Shown here one piece after another: positions 42,401 through 51,964 of a stretch of 64,000 nt of DNA; position 1 is the first letter of the stretch, and every line of letters begins with the position of its first letter. The DNA is from Kamptonema formosum PCC 6407. GTDB taxonomy: Bacteria; Cyanobacteriota; Cyanobacteriia; Cyanobacteriales; Microcoleaceae. Below the pieces are notes generated by a model. That model was not told where the DNA came from and ran no database searches. It was given only the letters and a program-made list of their open reading frames with translations. The translations under genes were made by a program, and so were the position numbers. Location: positions 2,215,813 to 2,279,812 of the forward strand of contig NZ_KB235904.1 in assembly GCF_000332155.1 (NCBI RefSeq), given 5' to 3'.

Positions 42401-42636
42401 GTAACGATGTATTTCTGTTAGTAGTAGGTCAGGGAAGCGACACAATTTTAGATTTTCAACAAGGTCAAGATTCAATCGGGTTATCTGGGGGGTTAACATT
42501 TGGAGAACTCGCGATCGCCTCTAACAATAATGTGACTTCGATCGCTATTGCCAGTAGCGGTCAAATTTTAGCTACTCTCAACGGAGTGGCGGCGGGTGCG
42601 TTGACCATTGGAGATTTTAAGACTGTCATAATTTAA
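39409..42636 (+). CDS. DUF4347 / beta-helix / RTX surface protein, copy 1
   Basis: 1,075 residues from ATG at 39409, chosen because AACAGGATGTC is the same start context as copy 2; an upstream TTG is not used. DUF4347 at 1-180 with HIISHGSPG and [11 protein letters not shown] (His79, Cys122). A right-handed parallel beta-helix of the choice-of-anchor-Q kind at about 185-695 ([15 protein letters not shown] ... [20 protein letters not shown]). Pro-Thr linker at about 702-749, then SDSCLCDRF. Ca-binding RTX nonapeptides GGNGNDLLRG-like at about 770-1010 and a terminal domain ending VFLLVVGQGSDTILDFQQGQD. RTX ends usually mean type I secretion; no signal peptide. Probably surface or extracellular matrix. 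Transporter genes are not in the window. Confidence 0.85.
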   Translation: MSTSASTNLQYSISQSPSGSIVFIDSSLDDWQTLAAGVPDGVECISIDPHKNGIEQITSELQKYASVGGSIDAVHIISHGSPGKLQLGSTVLASDNLEQYTSQFQKWHSALSAQADVMLYGCDVAAGEGIDFVQKLSQLTGADVAASTNTTGSNGDWNLEFVKGEIESSLAVKPEVLAGYKGALATLTVSNNNDSGAGSLRAAIASATSGDTIVFAPSLANQTIVLTSGQLVIDKNLTIDGAAATNLTISGNNASRVMDVGGVTFTVKNLIIANGKLTGSDETTGAGAGIRGGNSSNLTVDNCQFKNNIAGFAGGIYTGFKSTNTVTNSIFEGNDGTSANKEQGAGAIATKSGSSLTVQGSTFSNNKGINGGAINNLLSNLTVENSTFLNNDTTAGSGTNTNGYGGAIYTDGASEITDDSMGGTITIRNSRFEGNKGKGQGGAMFLFAYPPDKVAIEGSIIVNNQVQKGSGNDALGGGVRIGNGAYTISKTTFANNVAEAQGGGLWVGEESPGTITNTTFFGNQAVDAGNSASGLGGGLFFATTSNQKIINTTIAGNKAGSEGGGIVGSTNVTLTNTIVANNTGNNEFNNKQNASDGKGFSQNPAPYFTDGGGNLQWPAITNNFNNGNITANVLQADPKLGPLQENGGGLQTVALLTGSAAIDAGKNADAPATDQRGATRPQDGDSNGSAIADIGAYEFSLTPVPTPTPTPTPTPTPTPTPTPTPTATPTPTPTPTPTTTPTPTPTPTPVSDSCLCDRFPLPRTSSIVTPNTPDNAVSATNSNDLLMGSTANDAIDGLGGNDTIYGMENDDNLSGSSGSDELFGNTGNDYIDGGTEQDTIYGGKDGDAIIGGNGNDLLRGDSDNDTIFGGSDSDSIFGGKDNDLLLGENGNDTIYGNLGTDSILGGDGNDLIFGNEDADLILGDIDNDTIYGGKENDTLCGGDGNDLLLGNNNDDLVDGCIGDDTIYGGKENDSLTGGSGNDFLSGDLGNDTLIGGSGNDVFLLVVGQGSDTILDFQQGQDSIGLSGGLTFGELAIASNNNVTSIAIASSGQILATLNGVAAGALTIGDFKTVII
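41514..41655 (+). repeat. Microsatellite coding the Pro-Thr linker, copy 1
   Basis: Six-base units ACGCCA, ACGCCT, ACACCT, ACACCA or ACACCC repeated about 23 times, coding Thr-Pro. The unit is a multiple of three so length change keeps the frame. Long open frames on the complementary strand here are by-products. Confidence 0.9.
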
Positions 42637-42811
42637 TCGAACTGACGATCGTAAGTTCAAGGACAATTTCTCAAAATGCGGAACTCAGAGACTATATTTT
42701 CCGTCATGGTTAATGTGCTCTGCTATCGACCTGATTTTATAGCAACCGCCAAAGTATTTAGGAGGTTATTATAGCAACTGCTATGGTAACTCTTGACAAT
42801 TTATTGTTTTT

Positions 42812-42920
42812 AGAACTTACGCAGGGAGTCCCAGAAACCGGGTTTTTTGAGAGCATCTGTGAGTCATAACGAAGTATTTTCGTAAAAAACCCGGTTTCTT
42901 TGCTTGGGTGCGTAAGTCCT
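42812..42920. repeat. Dispersed palindromic repeat, family A, between DUF4347 copies 1 and 2
   Basis: Ends AGAACTTACGCAGGG / GTGCGTAAGTCCT with inner arms AGAAACCGGGTTTTTTGAGAG / AAAAACCCGGTTTCTTTG. Nearly the same as the copy at 3982-4090. The remaining gap (42637-43196) holds TAGCAACCGCC-type and CCCTAGTCCCTAGCCCC strings and no gene. Confidence 0.85.
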
Positions 42921-43196
42921 ATCCTAATTATCTTGCGGTTGCTATATAGCAACCTTCTTGGCAGTTAGGACGTTCTGAATTCATAAAACAATTGATTCTC
43001 TATCCCTTCTTCCCCTTCTTTCCCTAGTCCCTAGCCCCTAACCGCTGAAAGCGGTTGTCATAATTGTTGAAGTCATTACTTTTATTGCATCTACATTCTC
43101 TCCAAGATACCTAAATTCTTCTTAATTCTTCGTTTTTCTTCTTCTATATTATTCCAGATGTGTATCTACAAGTAAACACTTTTCTGGGTTAACAGG

Positions 43197-46100
43197 ATGT
43201 CCATTTCATCTGTATCAATCAATTCGCAATCTCCAAGTCAAAATCTCCAATCTCAATCGATTATCTTCATTGATTCCAGCTTAGATAACTGGGAATCTCT
43301 AGCAGCAGCAGTTCCTAATGGGATTGAGTACATTATTATCGATAGCAACAAAGATGGCATTGAACAAATTACCACAGAACTACAAAAATATGCTGCTATT
43401 CATGGAAGTATTGATGCAGTTCATATTATTTCTCATGGTAGTTCCGGTAGTTTACAACTAGGAAATACTTCTCTTAGTTCAGATACTTTAGAGCAGTATA
43501 AAAACCAATTGCAAAAATGGCAAAGCATACTATCTGAAAAAGCAGATATTATGCTTTACGGCTGCGATGTTGCCGCAGGCGAAGGGGCTAATTTTATTGA
43601 GCAATTGAGCAAATTAACTGGAGCTGATATTGCGGCATCCACCGATAAAACCGGGGAAGGGAGCAACTGGAACTTAGAGTTTTCCCAAGGTCAAATTGAA
43701 GCTAATTTAAGCTTAAATCCTGAGATAACAGCCAGTTATAAAGGCGTTTTGGCAGCTAATGAGGTTAGCAATAACAATGATAGCGGGATTGGTTCTTTAA
43801 GAGCTGCGATCGCCTCGGCTGTCGCAGGTGATACGATTACTTTCGATCCCAGCCTTGCCAACCAAACGATTACCCTGAGTACAGGTCAACTTATAGTTGA
43901 TAAAAACTTAATTCTTGATGGTGCTGCTGCTGCCAATTTAACCATCAGTGGTAATAATGCCTCGCGGGTAATACAAACAGCAAGCAGCACAAATGTCACC
44001 ATCAAAAATCTAATTATTGCTAATGGGAATGTCAGCAGTAATTCTAATGACGAAGCTACTGGTTCCGGTGGGGGAATTCAAACTGGAAGCAATAGCACTT
44101 TAAGAGTAGAAAATTCTCAAATTAATAACAACATTGCTGGGTATGGCGGTGGTGGAATTTATACTGGTTTTCGCAGTACAACTACTATCATCAACAGTAA
44201 ATTTGATGGCAATGATGGATCGCTAGGAAAACAAGAACGAGGTGGAGGTGCGATCGCAACTAAAAGTGCAGGTTCTCTGACAGTACAAGGCTCTACTTTT
44301 ACTAAAAATAAAGGTAGTAATGGCGGTGCAATTAATAGTCTTTTAGGCACTTTAACAGTAGAAAACTCAACTTTCATCAATAACGATACAACCGCTGGCA
44401 GTGGTGTAAATACTAATGGTTATGGCGGTGCAATTTACACTGATGGAGCCAATGCTTCTGGGCCAGATTTTCAGCATGGGCCTGTGGGTGGGACAATTAC
44501 TATTAGCAACAGTCGGTTTGAAGGAAATAAAGGAAAAGGACAAGGGGGGGCGATGTTTCTGTTTGCCTATCCCCCCGATAAGGTGGCGATTGCAGGCAGC
44601 ATAATTATCAACAACGAGGCGATCAAAGGTTCTGGAAACGATGCTTTTGGTGGCGGAGTACGGATTGGCAATGGTGCTTATACGATCGCTAATACTACAT
44701 TTGCTAACAATATAGCTGAGGCTCAGGGTGGTGGTTTATGGGTAGGCGAAGAATCTCCAGGTACGATTACTAATAGTACCTTTTTTGGAAATCAAGCCGT
44801 AGCTTCATCTAGTAATACCAGTGGTTTAGGTGGCGGATTATTTTTCGCGACTACTAGCAATCAGAAGATTGTAAATACAACGATTGCTGGGAATAAAGCT
44901 GGCGGCGAAGGCGGAGGGATTGTTGGCAGCACGAATATCACGCTGACTAATACAATAGTTGCCAATAATACGGCGAATAATGAGTTTAAGAATAAGCAAA
45001 ATGCCTCGGATGGAAAAGGGTTCTCCGAGAATCCATCGCCTTATTTTACTGATGGTGGCGGGAATTTACAGTGGCCGGCAATTACCAACAATTTCAATAA
45101 TGCCAATATTACAGCTAATGTCTTGCAAGCTGACCCAAAACTGGGCCCGTTGCAAGAGAATGGTGGCGGTTTGCAGACGGTGGCATTGCTAACAGGAAGT
45201 GTGGCAATTGATGCGGGTAAAAATGCAGATGCGCCTGCAACGGATCAGCGTGGTGCAACTCGGCCTCAAGATGGTGATAGTAATGGGAGTGCGATCGCAG
45301 ATATCGGCGCTTACGAGTTTTCGCTTACGCCAGTCCCCACGCCTACTCCTACGCCTACACCCACGCCAACGCCAACGCCAACGCCTACACCTACACCTAC
45401 ACCCACAGCAACGCCTACACCCACGCCTACACCCACACCAACAACAACACCAACGCCAACGCCTACACCTGCACCTACACCTGTATTTGCACCTGCGCCT
45501 GCGCCGAGTCCAAAAGAAGACACCGCTTGCCTGTGCGATCGCTTCCCCACTCCTGATTTTAGTAGTGGCGATATTATCCCCAAAATCGCCGACAAAACCC
45601 TCAGCGGCACTGACTTTGATGACTTTCTAGTTGGTGGATCTGACAGCGACGCGATCGCAGGATTTGGTGGCAGCGACACCCTAATTGGCATGAGTAATAA
45701 CGACAACATTTATGGCGAAAATGGTAACGACTTCTTGTTAGGTAATGAGGGTGCTGACTTCATCGACGGCGGCGACAACGACGATCTCATTTTTGCAGGC
45801 AAAGACAATGATGCTGTTTTAGGCGGCAACGGCAATGATACTCTCTTGGGGGATTTGGGAACAGATACCCTCCTTGGCGGCGACGGCAATGATTGGATAA
45901 CTGCAAATTTCGGCGATGATTTTATTGAAGGCGGCAACGGCGACGATTTAATTTTTGGAGGCAAAGATAATGACATTATCTTAGGTGAAAATGGCAACGA
46001 CAAACTATTAGGTGATAGCGGAGATGACACGCTCATTGGTGGGTTTGGCAACGATAGCGCGACTGGCAATGACGGCGCAGATTTTATAGACGCAGGTTTT

Positions 46101-46622
46101 GGGGATGATGCCATTTTTGGGGGCAACGATAATGACATTATCAAGGGTGAAGATGGCAATGATTTCGTCTCTGGCGATAGCGGTGATGACACTCTCTGCG
46201 GTGGCGGTGGCAGTGACATTTTATACGGCGGAGATGGCGATGATGTTATGGATGGATGCACGGATAATGATACTCTCTACGGCGGCGCAGGAAACGATCT
46301 TTTGACTGGCGGCGGCGGTAATGATTTTCTGAGCGGAGATATGGGAGATGATACTTTAATTGGCAGCACTGGCAGGAATACATTTGTGTTAGCATCTGGT
46401 CAGGGAAATGACACAATTGTTGATTTTGAAAAAGGTCAAGATTTGATAGGGTTAGCAGGCGGACTTACTTTTGCTCAGCTTAGCATCACCGCTAGCAACA
46501 GCGAAACTTTAATTAGCCTTGCTAGCACTGGTCAATTATTAGCTACTCTTCAGCGTGTATCATCAAGTTCACTCAAATCTGAGGATTTCACTGAGGCGAT
46601 AGTTTTTCCTGATTTGTTATAG
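43197..46622 (+). CDS. DUF4347 / beta-helix / RTX surface protein, copy 2
   Basis: 1,141 residues with the same order of parts as copy 1: DUF4347 at 1-185 (His80 in HIISHGSSG, Cys123 in [11 protein letters not shown]), beta-helix at about 190-705 ending in an identical [22 protein letters not shown] stretch, Pro-Thr linker at about 711-763 extended by Ala ([17 protein letters not shown]), the CLCDRF motif, then more RTX repeats than copy 1 (about 800-1090) and a C-terminal [18 protein letters not shown] segment. DNA identity with copy 1 is highest in the last third of the beta-helix. AACAGG precedes the ATG as in copy 1. The same inference about secretion applies. Confidence 0.85.
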   Translation: MSISSVSINSQSPSQNLQSQSIIFIDSSLDNWESLAAAVPNGIEYIIIDSNKDGIEQITTELQKYAAIHGSIDAVHIISHGSSGSLQLGNTSLSSDTLEQYKNQLQKWQSILSEKADIMLYGCDVAAGEGANFIEQLSKLTGADIAASTDKTGEGSNWNLEFSQGQIEANLSLNPEITASYKGVLAANEVSNNNDSGIGSLRAAIASAVAGDTITFDPSLANQTITLSTGQLIVDKNLILDGAAAANLTISGNNASRVIQTASSTNVTIKNLIIANGNVSSNSNDEATGSGGGIQTGSNSTLRVENSQINNNIAGYGGGGIYTGFRSTTTIINSKFDGNDGSLGKQERGGGAIATKSAGSLTVQGSTFTKNKGSNGGAINSLLGTLTVENSTFINNDTTAGSGVNTNGYGGAIYTDGANASGPDFQHGPVGGTITISNSRFEGNKGKGQGGAMFLFAYPPDKVAIAGSIIINNEAIKGSGNDAFGGGVRIGNGAYTIANTTFANNIAEAQGGGLWVGEESPGTITNSTFFGNQAVASSSNTSGLGGGLFFATTSNQKIVNTTIAGNKAGGEGGGIVGSTNITLTNTIVANNTANNEFKNKQNASDGKGFSENPSPYFTDGGGNLQWPAITNNFNNANITANVLQADPKLGPLQENGGGLQTVALLTGSVAIDAGKNADAPATDQRGATRPQDGDSNGSAIADIGAYEFSLTPVPTPTPTPTPTPTPTPTPTPTPTPTATPTPTPTPTPTTTPTPTPTPAPTPVFAPAPAPSPKEDTACLCDRFPTPDFSSGDIIPKIADKTLSGTDFDDFLVGGSDSDAIAGFGGSDTLIGMSNNDNIYGENGNDFLLGNEGADFIDGGDNDDLIFAGKDNDAVLGGNGNDTLLGDLGTDTLLGGDGNDWITANFGDDFIEGGNGDDLIFGGKDNDIILGENGNDKLLGDSGDDTLIGGFGNDSATGNDGADFIDAGFGDDAIFGGNDNDIIKGEDGNDFVSGDSGDDTLCGGGGSDILYGGDGDDVMDGCTDNDTLYGGAGNDLLTGGGGNDFLSGDMGDDTLIGSTGRNTFVLASGQGNDTIVDFEKGQDLIGLAGGLTFAQLSITASNSETLISLASTGQLLATLQRVSSSSLKSEDFTEAIVFPDLL
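45331..45490 (+). repeat. Microsatellite coding the Pro-Thr linker, copy 2
   Basis: Six-base ACGCCT, ACACCC, ACGCCA and ACACCT units, about 25 in number, ending in a GCACCTGCGCCTGCGCC Ala-Pro variant. Confidence 0.9.
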
Positions 46623-46650
46623 TATTAGGAATATAGCGGTTTTCAGTTTG

Positions 46651-46917
46651 CTAATGGCTAATTGCTAATTGCTAATGGCTAATTGCTAAGTAGTCGAAAA
46701 TCAACAAGCATAGCTATGTCATTGCGAGCGAAGCGAAGCGAAGCAATCGCAAGGCGTTGAGATTGCTTCGCTTCGCTCGCAATGACAATATTTACTTGCA
46801 ATGACAATGTTTACTTGCAATGACAATGTTTACTTGCAATGACAATGTTTACTCGCAATGGCAATGTTTATTTTTGTCCAGCTACTTAACAGTTAACCGT
46901 TAACAGTTAACAATACA
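46651..46917. repeat. Mixed repeats between DUF4347 copies 2 and 3
   Basis: In order: GCTAATGGCTAATTGCTAATTG heptamers (46651-46688); a family B core, CATTGCGAGCGAAGCG / CGCTTCGCTCGCAATG (46717-46789); four to five units of a 19-base tandem repeat ATGACAATGTTTACTTGCA (46780-46869); and CAGTTAACCGTTAACAGTTAACA (46888-46917). Confidence 0.85.
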
Positions 46918-46967
46918 GCGACTCCGGGGGCGTATCTACCAGTACAAACCCTTCAGGAGTATGCGAA

Positions 46968-49900
46968 ATGACTGCAACTTTGACTCCGGCAACTTCACTG
47001 TCTGCCTTTCAACAAAATCCCTCGAAATCTCTTGTCTTCATTGACTCTGGTATAGATGACTATTCAACTCTCGCTGCTGGCGCAATTCCAGGTGCAGAAG
47101 TCATCTTTTTAGATCGGAATCGCAACGGCATTGAACAAATTACTTCCGCATTGGAAAAATTTGCTACTACGGGAGAATCTATTGGTCAAATTCACATTTT
47201 TTCTCACGGAAGTCCCGGCAGTCTGCAACTAGGTTCTGCTGTTCTTAACTCCAACACTTTATCACAGTATCAAGAGCAATTAAAACAGTGGAAATATGCA
47301 CTGAGCGATCGAGCAGATATCATGCTTTACGGTTGCGATGTTGCCGCAGCAGAAGGCGCTAATTTTGTTGAGCAATTCAGTCAATTAACTGGGGCTGATA
47401 TTGCGGCATCTACTGATAAAACAGGTAGTGCAGCTTTAGATGGCGACTGGAATTTAGAGTTTATTAAGGGAGATATTGAAGCCTCTCTAGCCCTTACACC
47501 GCAAGTAATGGCAGCTTACAAAGATGTTTTAGCAACCATTACCGTTACCAATAGTAATGATAGCGGGCTTGGTTCTTTAAGAGCTGCGATCGCCTCGGCT
47601 ACTGCGGGAGATACAATTCAGTTTGCTGCCACTCTAGCTAATCAAACGATTACCCTCACAACGGGCGAACTTGCCATCAACAAAACCCTGATTATAGACG
47701 GTGCTGCTGCTGCCAATTTAACCATCAGTGGTAATAACGCTTCGCGGGTAATCCAAACGGGAGCTACCACAAGTCTTACTCTCCGCAACCTAATAATTGC
47801 TAATGGTAAAACTCCTGGCACTGACCCTAACAATGAGGCAACTAGCGCGGGCGGCGGCATCTTAACTGGCAATAGTAGCACTTTAATTTTAGATAATTGC
47901 CAAGTTAACAATAACGTCGCTGGTTTCGGTGGTGGTATCTATGCAGGCTTTCAAGGTACTACTACTGTAATTAACTCTCGCTTCACCGGCAATAACGGCT
48001 CTTTAGCGGCTAATACTGAGCGTGGTGGTGGTGCGATTGCAACTAAAAGTGCAGGTTCTTTGACAGTACAAGGCTCCACTTTTACTAACAATAAAGGTAC
48101 TAACGGTGGAGCAATCAACACTCTTTTGGGTAGTTTGACCGTAGATAACTCAACCTTCACTAATAACGATACAACCGCTGGTACTGGTGGCAATACAAAT
48201 GGTTATGGCGGTGCAATTTACACCGATGGAGCTAATGCTTCTGGGCCTGGTTTTACTCCTGGATCTGTCGGCGGTACTATTGCTATTCGTAATAGCCGGT
48301 TTGATGGCAATAAAGGAAAAGGACAAGGCGGGGCAATGTTTTTGTTTGCCTATCCTCCTGATAATTTAGCGATCGAAGGCAGCACAATCGTAAATAATCA
48401 GGTGACAAAAGGCTCCACTGGAGATGCTTTAGGTGGCGGCATCCGAATTGGAAATACTGCCTACACTATCAACAATACTACCTTTGCTAATAATGTTGCA
48501 GAGTCTCAGGGTGGCGGTTTGTGGGTGGGCGAAACATCTCCAGGTACGATTACTAATAGTACCTTTGTGGGCAATAAAGCGGTAGATCCAGGCAATACTG
48601 CTAGTGGTTCAGGCGGCGGATTAATATTCGTTACTACCAGCGCTCAGAAGATTGTAAATACAACGATTGCGGCTAACCAAGCGGGAAGTGAAGGCGGCGG
48701 GATTGTAGGTGGCACTAATGTCACGCTTGCTAATACGATTGTTGCCAATAATACGGCTAATAATGCCTTTGGCAATAAGCAAAATGCCGCAGATGGACAA
48801 GGATTTGTGGCGAATCCAGCACCTTACTTTACTGATGGCGGTGGTAATTTACAGTGGCCTGCGATTACCAATAATTTCAATAATGCCAATATTACAGCTA
48901 GTGTCATACAAGCTGACCCCAAACTTGGCCCTTTGCAAGATAATGGTGGTGGTTTGCTAACGGTGGCATTACTAACAGGAAGTGCGGCAATTGATGCCGG
49001 AATTAATGCCGGAGCACCCACGACTGACCAAACTGGCGGCATTCGACCCCAAGATGGTGATAGTAATGGGAGTGCGATCGCAGATATCGGCGCTTATGAA
49101 TTTCCTGGTGCAATCCCGGAAATTCAGGTACTAGATAGTTCAACGGATATTGTTGACAACACAACCGTACCCCTGAGTTTTGGCAGCACTCCTGTGGGTA
49201 CTCCGATCGCGAAATCTTTTACTATCAAGAATCTGGGCAATGCTGCTCTCAATTTAGGTACGATCCAATTACCTGCGGGTTTTTCTGTAGTCGGAACCCC
49301 CCCGACTAGCGTAGCGGCGTTGGGTTCGGCAACTTTGCAAATTCGCCTTGATGCTGGCGTTGCAGGCACTCCTACGGGTGAGATTTCGTTTACTAACAAC
49401 GATAGCAACGAAAATCCGTTTAATTTTGCGATCGCGGGTACTGTTGTTGCTGCAACACCAACGCCTACACCAACGCCAACGCCAGCGCCTACACCAACGC
49501 CTACACCAACGCCTACACCAACACCTACACCAACACCTACACCAACCCCTACGCCTACACCAACGGGGACACCCACACCCACACCAACGGGCACGCCAAC
49601 GCCTACACCAACGGGTACACCCACGCCTACACCAACGGGCACACCCACACCTACACCAACGGGTACACCCACGCCTACACCAACGGGTACACCCACGCCT
49701 ACACCAACGGGCACACCCACACCTACACCAACGGGTACACCCACGCCAACGCCAACGGGTACACCCACGCCAACGCCAACAGGTACACCCACACCTACAC
49801 CTACACCAAATCCAGGCACAGAGACTTGCCTTTGCGATCGCTTCAGCAGTCCCGCACTCAGCACTAGCAGCTTTGTTCCCAACCCAGTTCAAAACACTAT

Positions 49901-50792
49901 TGAGGGTACTGTCGGCGACGAAACCTTGACGGGAACCACTGCCAACGATGCCATCAATGCTGGTAGTGGCAATGATGTTGTTTACGGTTTTAGTAGCAAT
50001 GACAACTTATCTGGGAGTAACGGTAACGACGTATTATTTGGAAATGAGGGTACTGACTACTTAGACGCTGGGATAGGTAACGACACCGTTTATGCAGGTA
50101 AAGACAATGACGTTGCGATCGGCGGTGGAGGTAACGATTTCCTGCGGGGAGATTTAGGCAATGACACAGTTTTCGGCGGTGCAGGTACTCAAACGATTTT
50201 TGGAGGCAAAGATAATGACATTTTATTGGGAGAAGATGACGACGATCTGATCTATGGCAACTTAGGAGATGACACCATAGATGGCGGCAATGGCAATGAT
50301 TTAGTGTTTGCTAATGAAGGTGCAGATTTAATCTTTGGTGGCAGTGACAACGATACCGTTTATGCAGGCAAAGACAATGACACTCTTTGCGGCGGAGAGG
50401 GTAGCGATCTACTTTTTGGCAACAATAATGATGATGCTGTCGATGGTTCTGCTGGTGATGATACTGTCTATGGCGGTAAGGGAAATGATAGCGTCTACGG
50501 TTGCACTGGTAATGATACCCTTAGCGGCGATTTGGGCAATGATACTCTGATTGGTGGGAGTGGGAATGATGTTTTTATTTTCTCACCGGATCAGGGCAAT
50601 GATGTAATTACTGACTTTCAAAAAGGTCAAGATACTATAGGATTAGCGGGAGGTTTGACTTTTGAACAGCTTAATATTTCTTCGGGTAGTAGTGTGACTA
50701 CAATCAGTTTTGCTAGCACGGGTCAAGTGTTGGCTACTGTTAATGGAGTTGGGGCTAATACTTTGGGTGCGGAAGATTTCAGGGTGATTTAG
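46968..50792 (+). CDS. DUF4347 / beta-helix / choice-of-anchor-D / RTX surface protein, copy 3
   Basis: 1,274 residues, the longest of the triplet. AGGAG lies ten bases before the ATG. DUF4347 at 1-188 (His80 in HIFSHGSPG, Cys123 in [11 protein letters not shown]), beta-helix at about 190-705, then a domain not found in copies 1 and 2 at about 710-828: [48 protein letters not shown] ... [17 protein letters not shown], the choice-of-anchor-D immunoglobulin-like fold. A Pro-Thr linker of about 118 residues follows with ten GTPTPTPT units, then ETCLCDRF and RTX repeats to the end. Less similar to copies 1 and 2 than they are to each other. Followed by an intrinsic terminator at 50815. Confidence 0.85.
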   Translation: MTATLTPATSLSAFQQNPSKSLVFIDSGIDDYSTLAAGAIPGAEVIFLDRNRNGIEQITSALEKFATTGESIGQIHIFSHGSPGSLQLGSAVLNSNTLSQYQEQLKQWKYALSDRADIMLYGCDVAAAEGANFVEQFSQLTGADIAASTDKTGSAALDGDWNLEFIKGDIEASLALTPQVMAAYKDVLATITVTNSNDSGLGSLRAAIASATAGDTIQFAATLANQTITLTTGELAINKTLIIDGAAAANLTISGNNASRVIQTGATTSLTLRNLIIANGKTPGTDPNNEATSAGGGILTGNSSTLILDNCQVNNNVAGFGGGIYAGFQGTTTVINSRFTGNNGSLAANTERGGGAIATKSAGSLTVQGSTFTNNKGTNGGAINTLLGSLTVDNSTFTNNDTTAGTGGNTNGYGGAIYTDGANASGPGFTPGSVGGTIAIRNSRFDGNKGKGQGGAMFLFAYPPDNLAIEGSTIVNNQVTKGSTGDALGGGIRIGNTAYTINNTTFANNVAESQGGGLWVGETSPGTITNSTFVGNKAVDPGNTASGSGGGLIFVTTSAQKIVNTTIAANQAGSEGGGIVGGTNVTLANTIVANNTANNAFGNKQNAADGQGFVANPAPYFTDGGGNLQWPAITNNFNNANITASVIQADPKLGPLQDNGGGLLTVALLTGSAAIDAGINAGAPTTDQTGGIRPQDGDSNGSAIADIGAYEFPGAIPEIQVLDSSTDIVDNTTVPLSFGSTPVGTPIAKSFTIKNLGNAALNLGTIQLPAGFSVVGTPPTSVAALGSATLQIRLDAGVAGTPTGEISFTNNDSNENPFNFAIAGTVVAATPTPTPTPTPAPTPTPTPTPTPTPTPTPTPTPTPTPTGTPTPTPTGTPTPTPTGTPTPTPTGTPTPTPTGTPTPTPTGTPTPTPTGTPTPTPTGTPTPTPTGTPTPTPTGTPTPTPTPNPGTETCLCDRFSSPALSTSSFVPNPVQNTIEGTVGDETLTGTTANDAINAGSGNDVVYGFSSNDNLSGSNGNDVLFGNEGTDYLDAGIGNDTVYAGKDNDVAIGGGGNDFLRGDLGNDTVFGGAGTQTIFGGKDNDILLGEDDDDLIYGNLGDDTIDGGNGNDLVFANEGADLIFGGSDNDTVYAGKDNDTLCGGEGSDLLFGNNNDDAVDGSAGDDTVYGGKGNDSVYGCTGNDTLSGDLGNDTLIGGSGNDVFIFSPDQGNDVITDFQKGQDTIGLAGGLTFEQLNISSGSSVTTISFASTGQVLATVNGVGANTLGAEDFRVI
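49456..49808 (+). repeat. Microsatellite plus 24-base minisatellite coding the Pro-Thr-Gly linker, copy 3
   Basis: First about 18 six-base Thr-Pro units, then ten units of a 24-base repeat of the form ACGGGTACACCCACGCCTAC plus ACCA, coding TGTPTPTP. This is a two-level repeat: the 24-mer arose within the 6-mer array and then amplified. Confidence 0.9.
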
Positions 50793-50814
50793 TGAGGAAT
50801 TAGGAAAGAGTATC

Positions 50815-50837
50815 AACCCCCTTTTAAGGGGGTTTTT
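50815..50837 (+). terminator. Rho-independent terminator after DUF4347 copy 3
   Basis: AACCCCCTT pairs with AAGGGGGTT (50815-50834) and is followed by a T-run. It starts 22 bases past the stop. Confidence 0.8.
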
Positions 50838-50852
50838 GATTTGTGTCCGTTT

Positions 50853-51020
50853 TTAATTGAGGATTAGGACAATGGTGAGTGCGATGACAAATATGATGAT
50901 GAAGTTTAGCATCGGTTCCGAACGATTGATGTACTTTTCTTTATCGCATTTTAAGCAGATGTAGTGGTCGGCATCTTGTGAATTTCTCACCCAGTTACAG
51001 AATGTTTCATCGCATTTCAT
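50853..51020 (-). CDS. Small membrane protein with Cys4 cluster (55 aa)
   Basis: 55 residues from ATG at 51020, preceded by AGGAAA at a good distance; a longer frame to 51098 reads into a repeat and is rejected. MKCDETFCNW and later YICLKCDKEKYINR give four cysteines (C3, C8 and a CLKC pair) that could bind zinc, followed by one membrane helix, MLNFIIIFVIALTIVLIL, at the very C-terminus (tail anchor). Function unknown. Its upstream border is a palindromic repeat. Small size lowers confidence, but ribosome site, coding pattern and protein layout agree. Confidence 0.6.
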   Translation of the reverse strand: MKCDETFCNWVRNSQDADHYICLKCDKEKYINRSEPMLNFIIIFVIALTIVLILN

Positions 51021-51049
51021 TGTTGTGTTTCCTGTTAAATAATCAAATT

Positions 51050-51113
51050 TGTAGGGGCGGGTTCGCCAAAATCTTTGATTTCCACGCCGGGATTTCATAA
51101 ACCCGCCCCGCCT
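51050..51113. repeat. Imperfect inverted repeat TGTAGGGGCGGGTT ... AACCCGCCCCGCC
   Basis: Arms GTAGGGGCGGGTT and AACCCGCCCCGCC lie at the two ends of the 60-base region upstream of the 55-residue gene. This is a repeat type I know to be common in filamentous cyanobacteria. Confidence 0.6.
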
Positions 51114-51117
51114 ATAC

Positions 51118-51612
51118 TTAAAGAGGGAATGAACGAGTGGGAATTAGTAACATTAAGCTACCCATCCAGTTACCAATTTCTACGGCAATTACTTGTTCAT
51201 TGCAGATATTTCCCCAGTAGCGGACGCGATCTAAAAATTTGCTTAAATTCTGGCTAAGTCCTTGCGCGTCGGTGAAGGATTTAATTAAGAAAATGTCTTC
51301 TTCTACTAATTGATTAGCGGGATTTTCCCACATTCTTAATAATCCATTGGCAGCGGTTGCGCCGCCGAATAAGCGAGATTTTTCACTCATTAAGGATTTG
51401 CCTTGGGCGAAGTGGGAATCTGGCCAATAGGTGGCGATATAGTAATCTGCCACTTTAATTTTGGCGGGGTAGTTTGCGACTATTGCTTTAATGGGTTGGG
51501 GAAGGGTTTGTAGTAGGGTAGTCATGGGTGTTGGTTGTGATTGTTGAAGGGCCGTTTTGATGGTGGAGTTGGTTTGAGCCATTTCTGTTATGATTTGTTG
51601 TAGGGATTGCAT
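51118..51612 (-). CDS. Conserved hypothetical protein (164 aa)
   Basis: Soluble, mostly helical: LQQIITEMAQTNSTIKTALQQ, TLLQTLPQPIKAIVANYPAKIKVADYYIATYWPDSHFAQGKSLMSEKSRLFGGATAANGLLRMWENPANQLVEEDIFLIKSFTD and a C-terminal IAVEIGNWMGSLMLLIP. The conserved-looking block YIATYWPDSHF and the codon use support a real gene. No motif known to me. It lies between the 55-residue membrane protein and the gap before the AAA gene, on the minus strand; it may be co-transcribed with the former (97-base gap). Confidence 0.6.
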   Translation of the reverse strand: MQSLQQIITEMAQTNSTIKTALQQSQPTPMTTLLQTLPQPIKAIVANYPAKIKVADYYIATYWPDSHFAQGKSLMSEKSRLFGGATAANGLLRMWENPANQLVEEDIFLIKSFTDAQGLSQNLSKFLDRVRYWGNICNEQVIAVEIGNWMGSLMLLIPTRSFPL

Positions 51613-51964
51613 GATTTTTTATCCTTGGGTAGTAGAGATGTAATTGCTTACCTCTCTGGTTAATTTAGTTAGAGTTTGGGGTCGGAAAGTACGATTTTTT
51701 GGGTATCGGGAAAGCCACCTAAATAGAAGAAACTGGCAGCCTGGTATGTTCACATCATCCAAGATTTCCATTTTTAATAGGTGTCAAAATGTATTTTGTT
51801 AATTGATGAAATTTGGCACATAAATCTATAAATGTAATAAAAAGTAGAATGATTTTTTGGCTAAAAGCAAAAAAGTAAGAAAAAGTAGCGAAAATGCTCT
51901 TACCCTTGTCAGAGTAAAGGTTAGGAGTTAAACTCACAGAGTAATCTATATATCTGGTAATGCT
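51613..51964. other. Gap without recognised genes before the AAA cassette
   Basis: 352 AT-rich bases. One 60-codon minus-strand frame (51755-51937) has biased hydrophobic composition without ribosome site or family features and is not called. The region should hold the promoters of both flanking genes. Confidence 0.5.

Noticed and set aside
45710-46261. 183-codon minus-strand frame rich in Ser-Pro
   Set aside because: Antisense to RTX nonapeptide codons of copy 2, which keep the opposite frame free of stops.
49124-49882. 252-codon minus-strand frame rich in Gly-Val repeats, and the similar ones at 41496-41816 and 45311-45709
   Set aside because: They are complements of the Thr-Pro microsatellite; low complexity keeps the reverse frames open.
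51755-51937. 60-codon minus-strand frame before the AAA gene
   Set aside because: No ribosome site, no family features, AT-rich biased composition.
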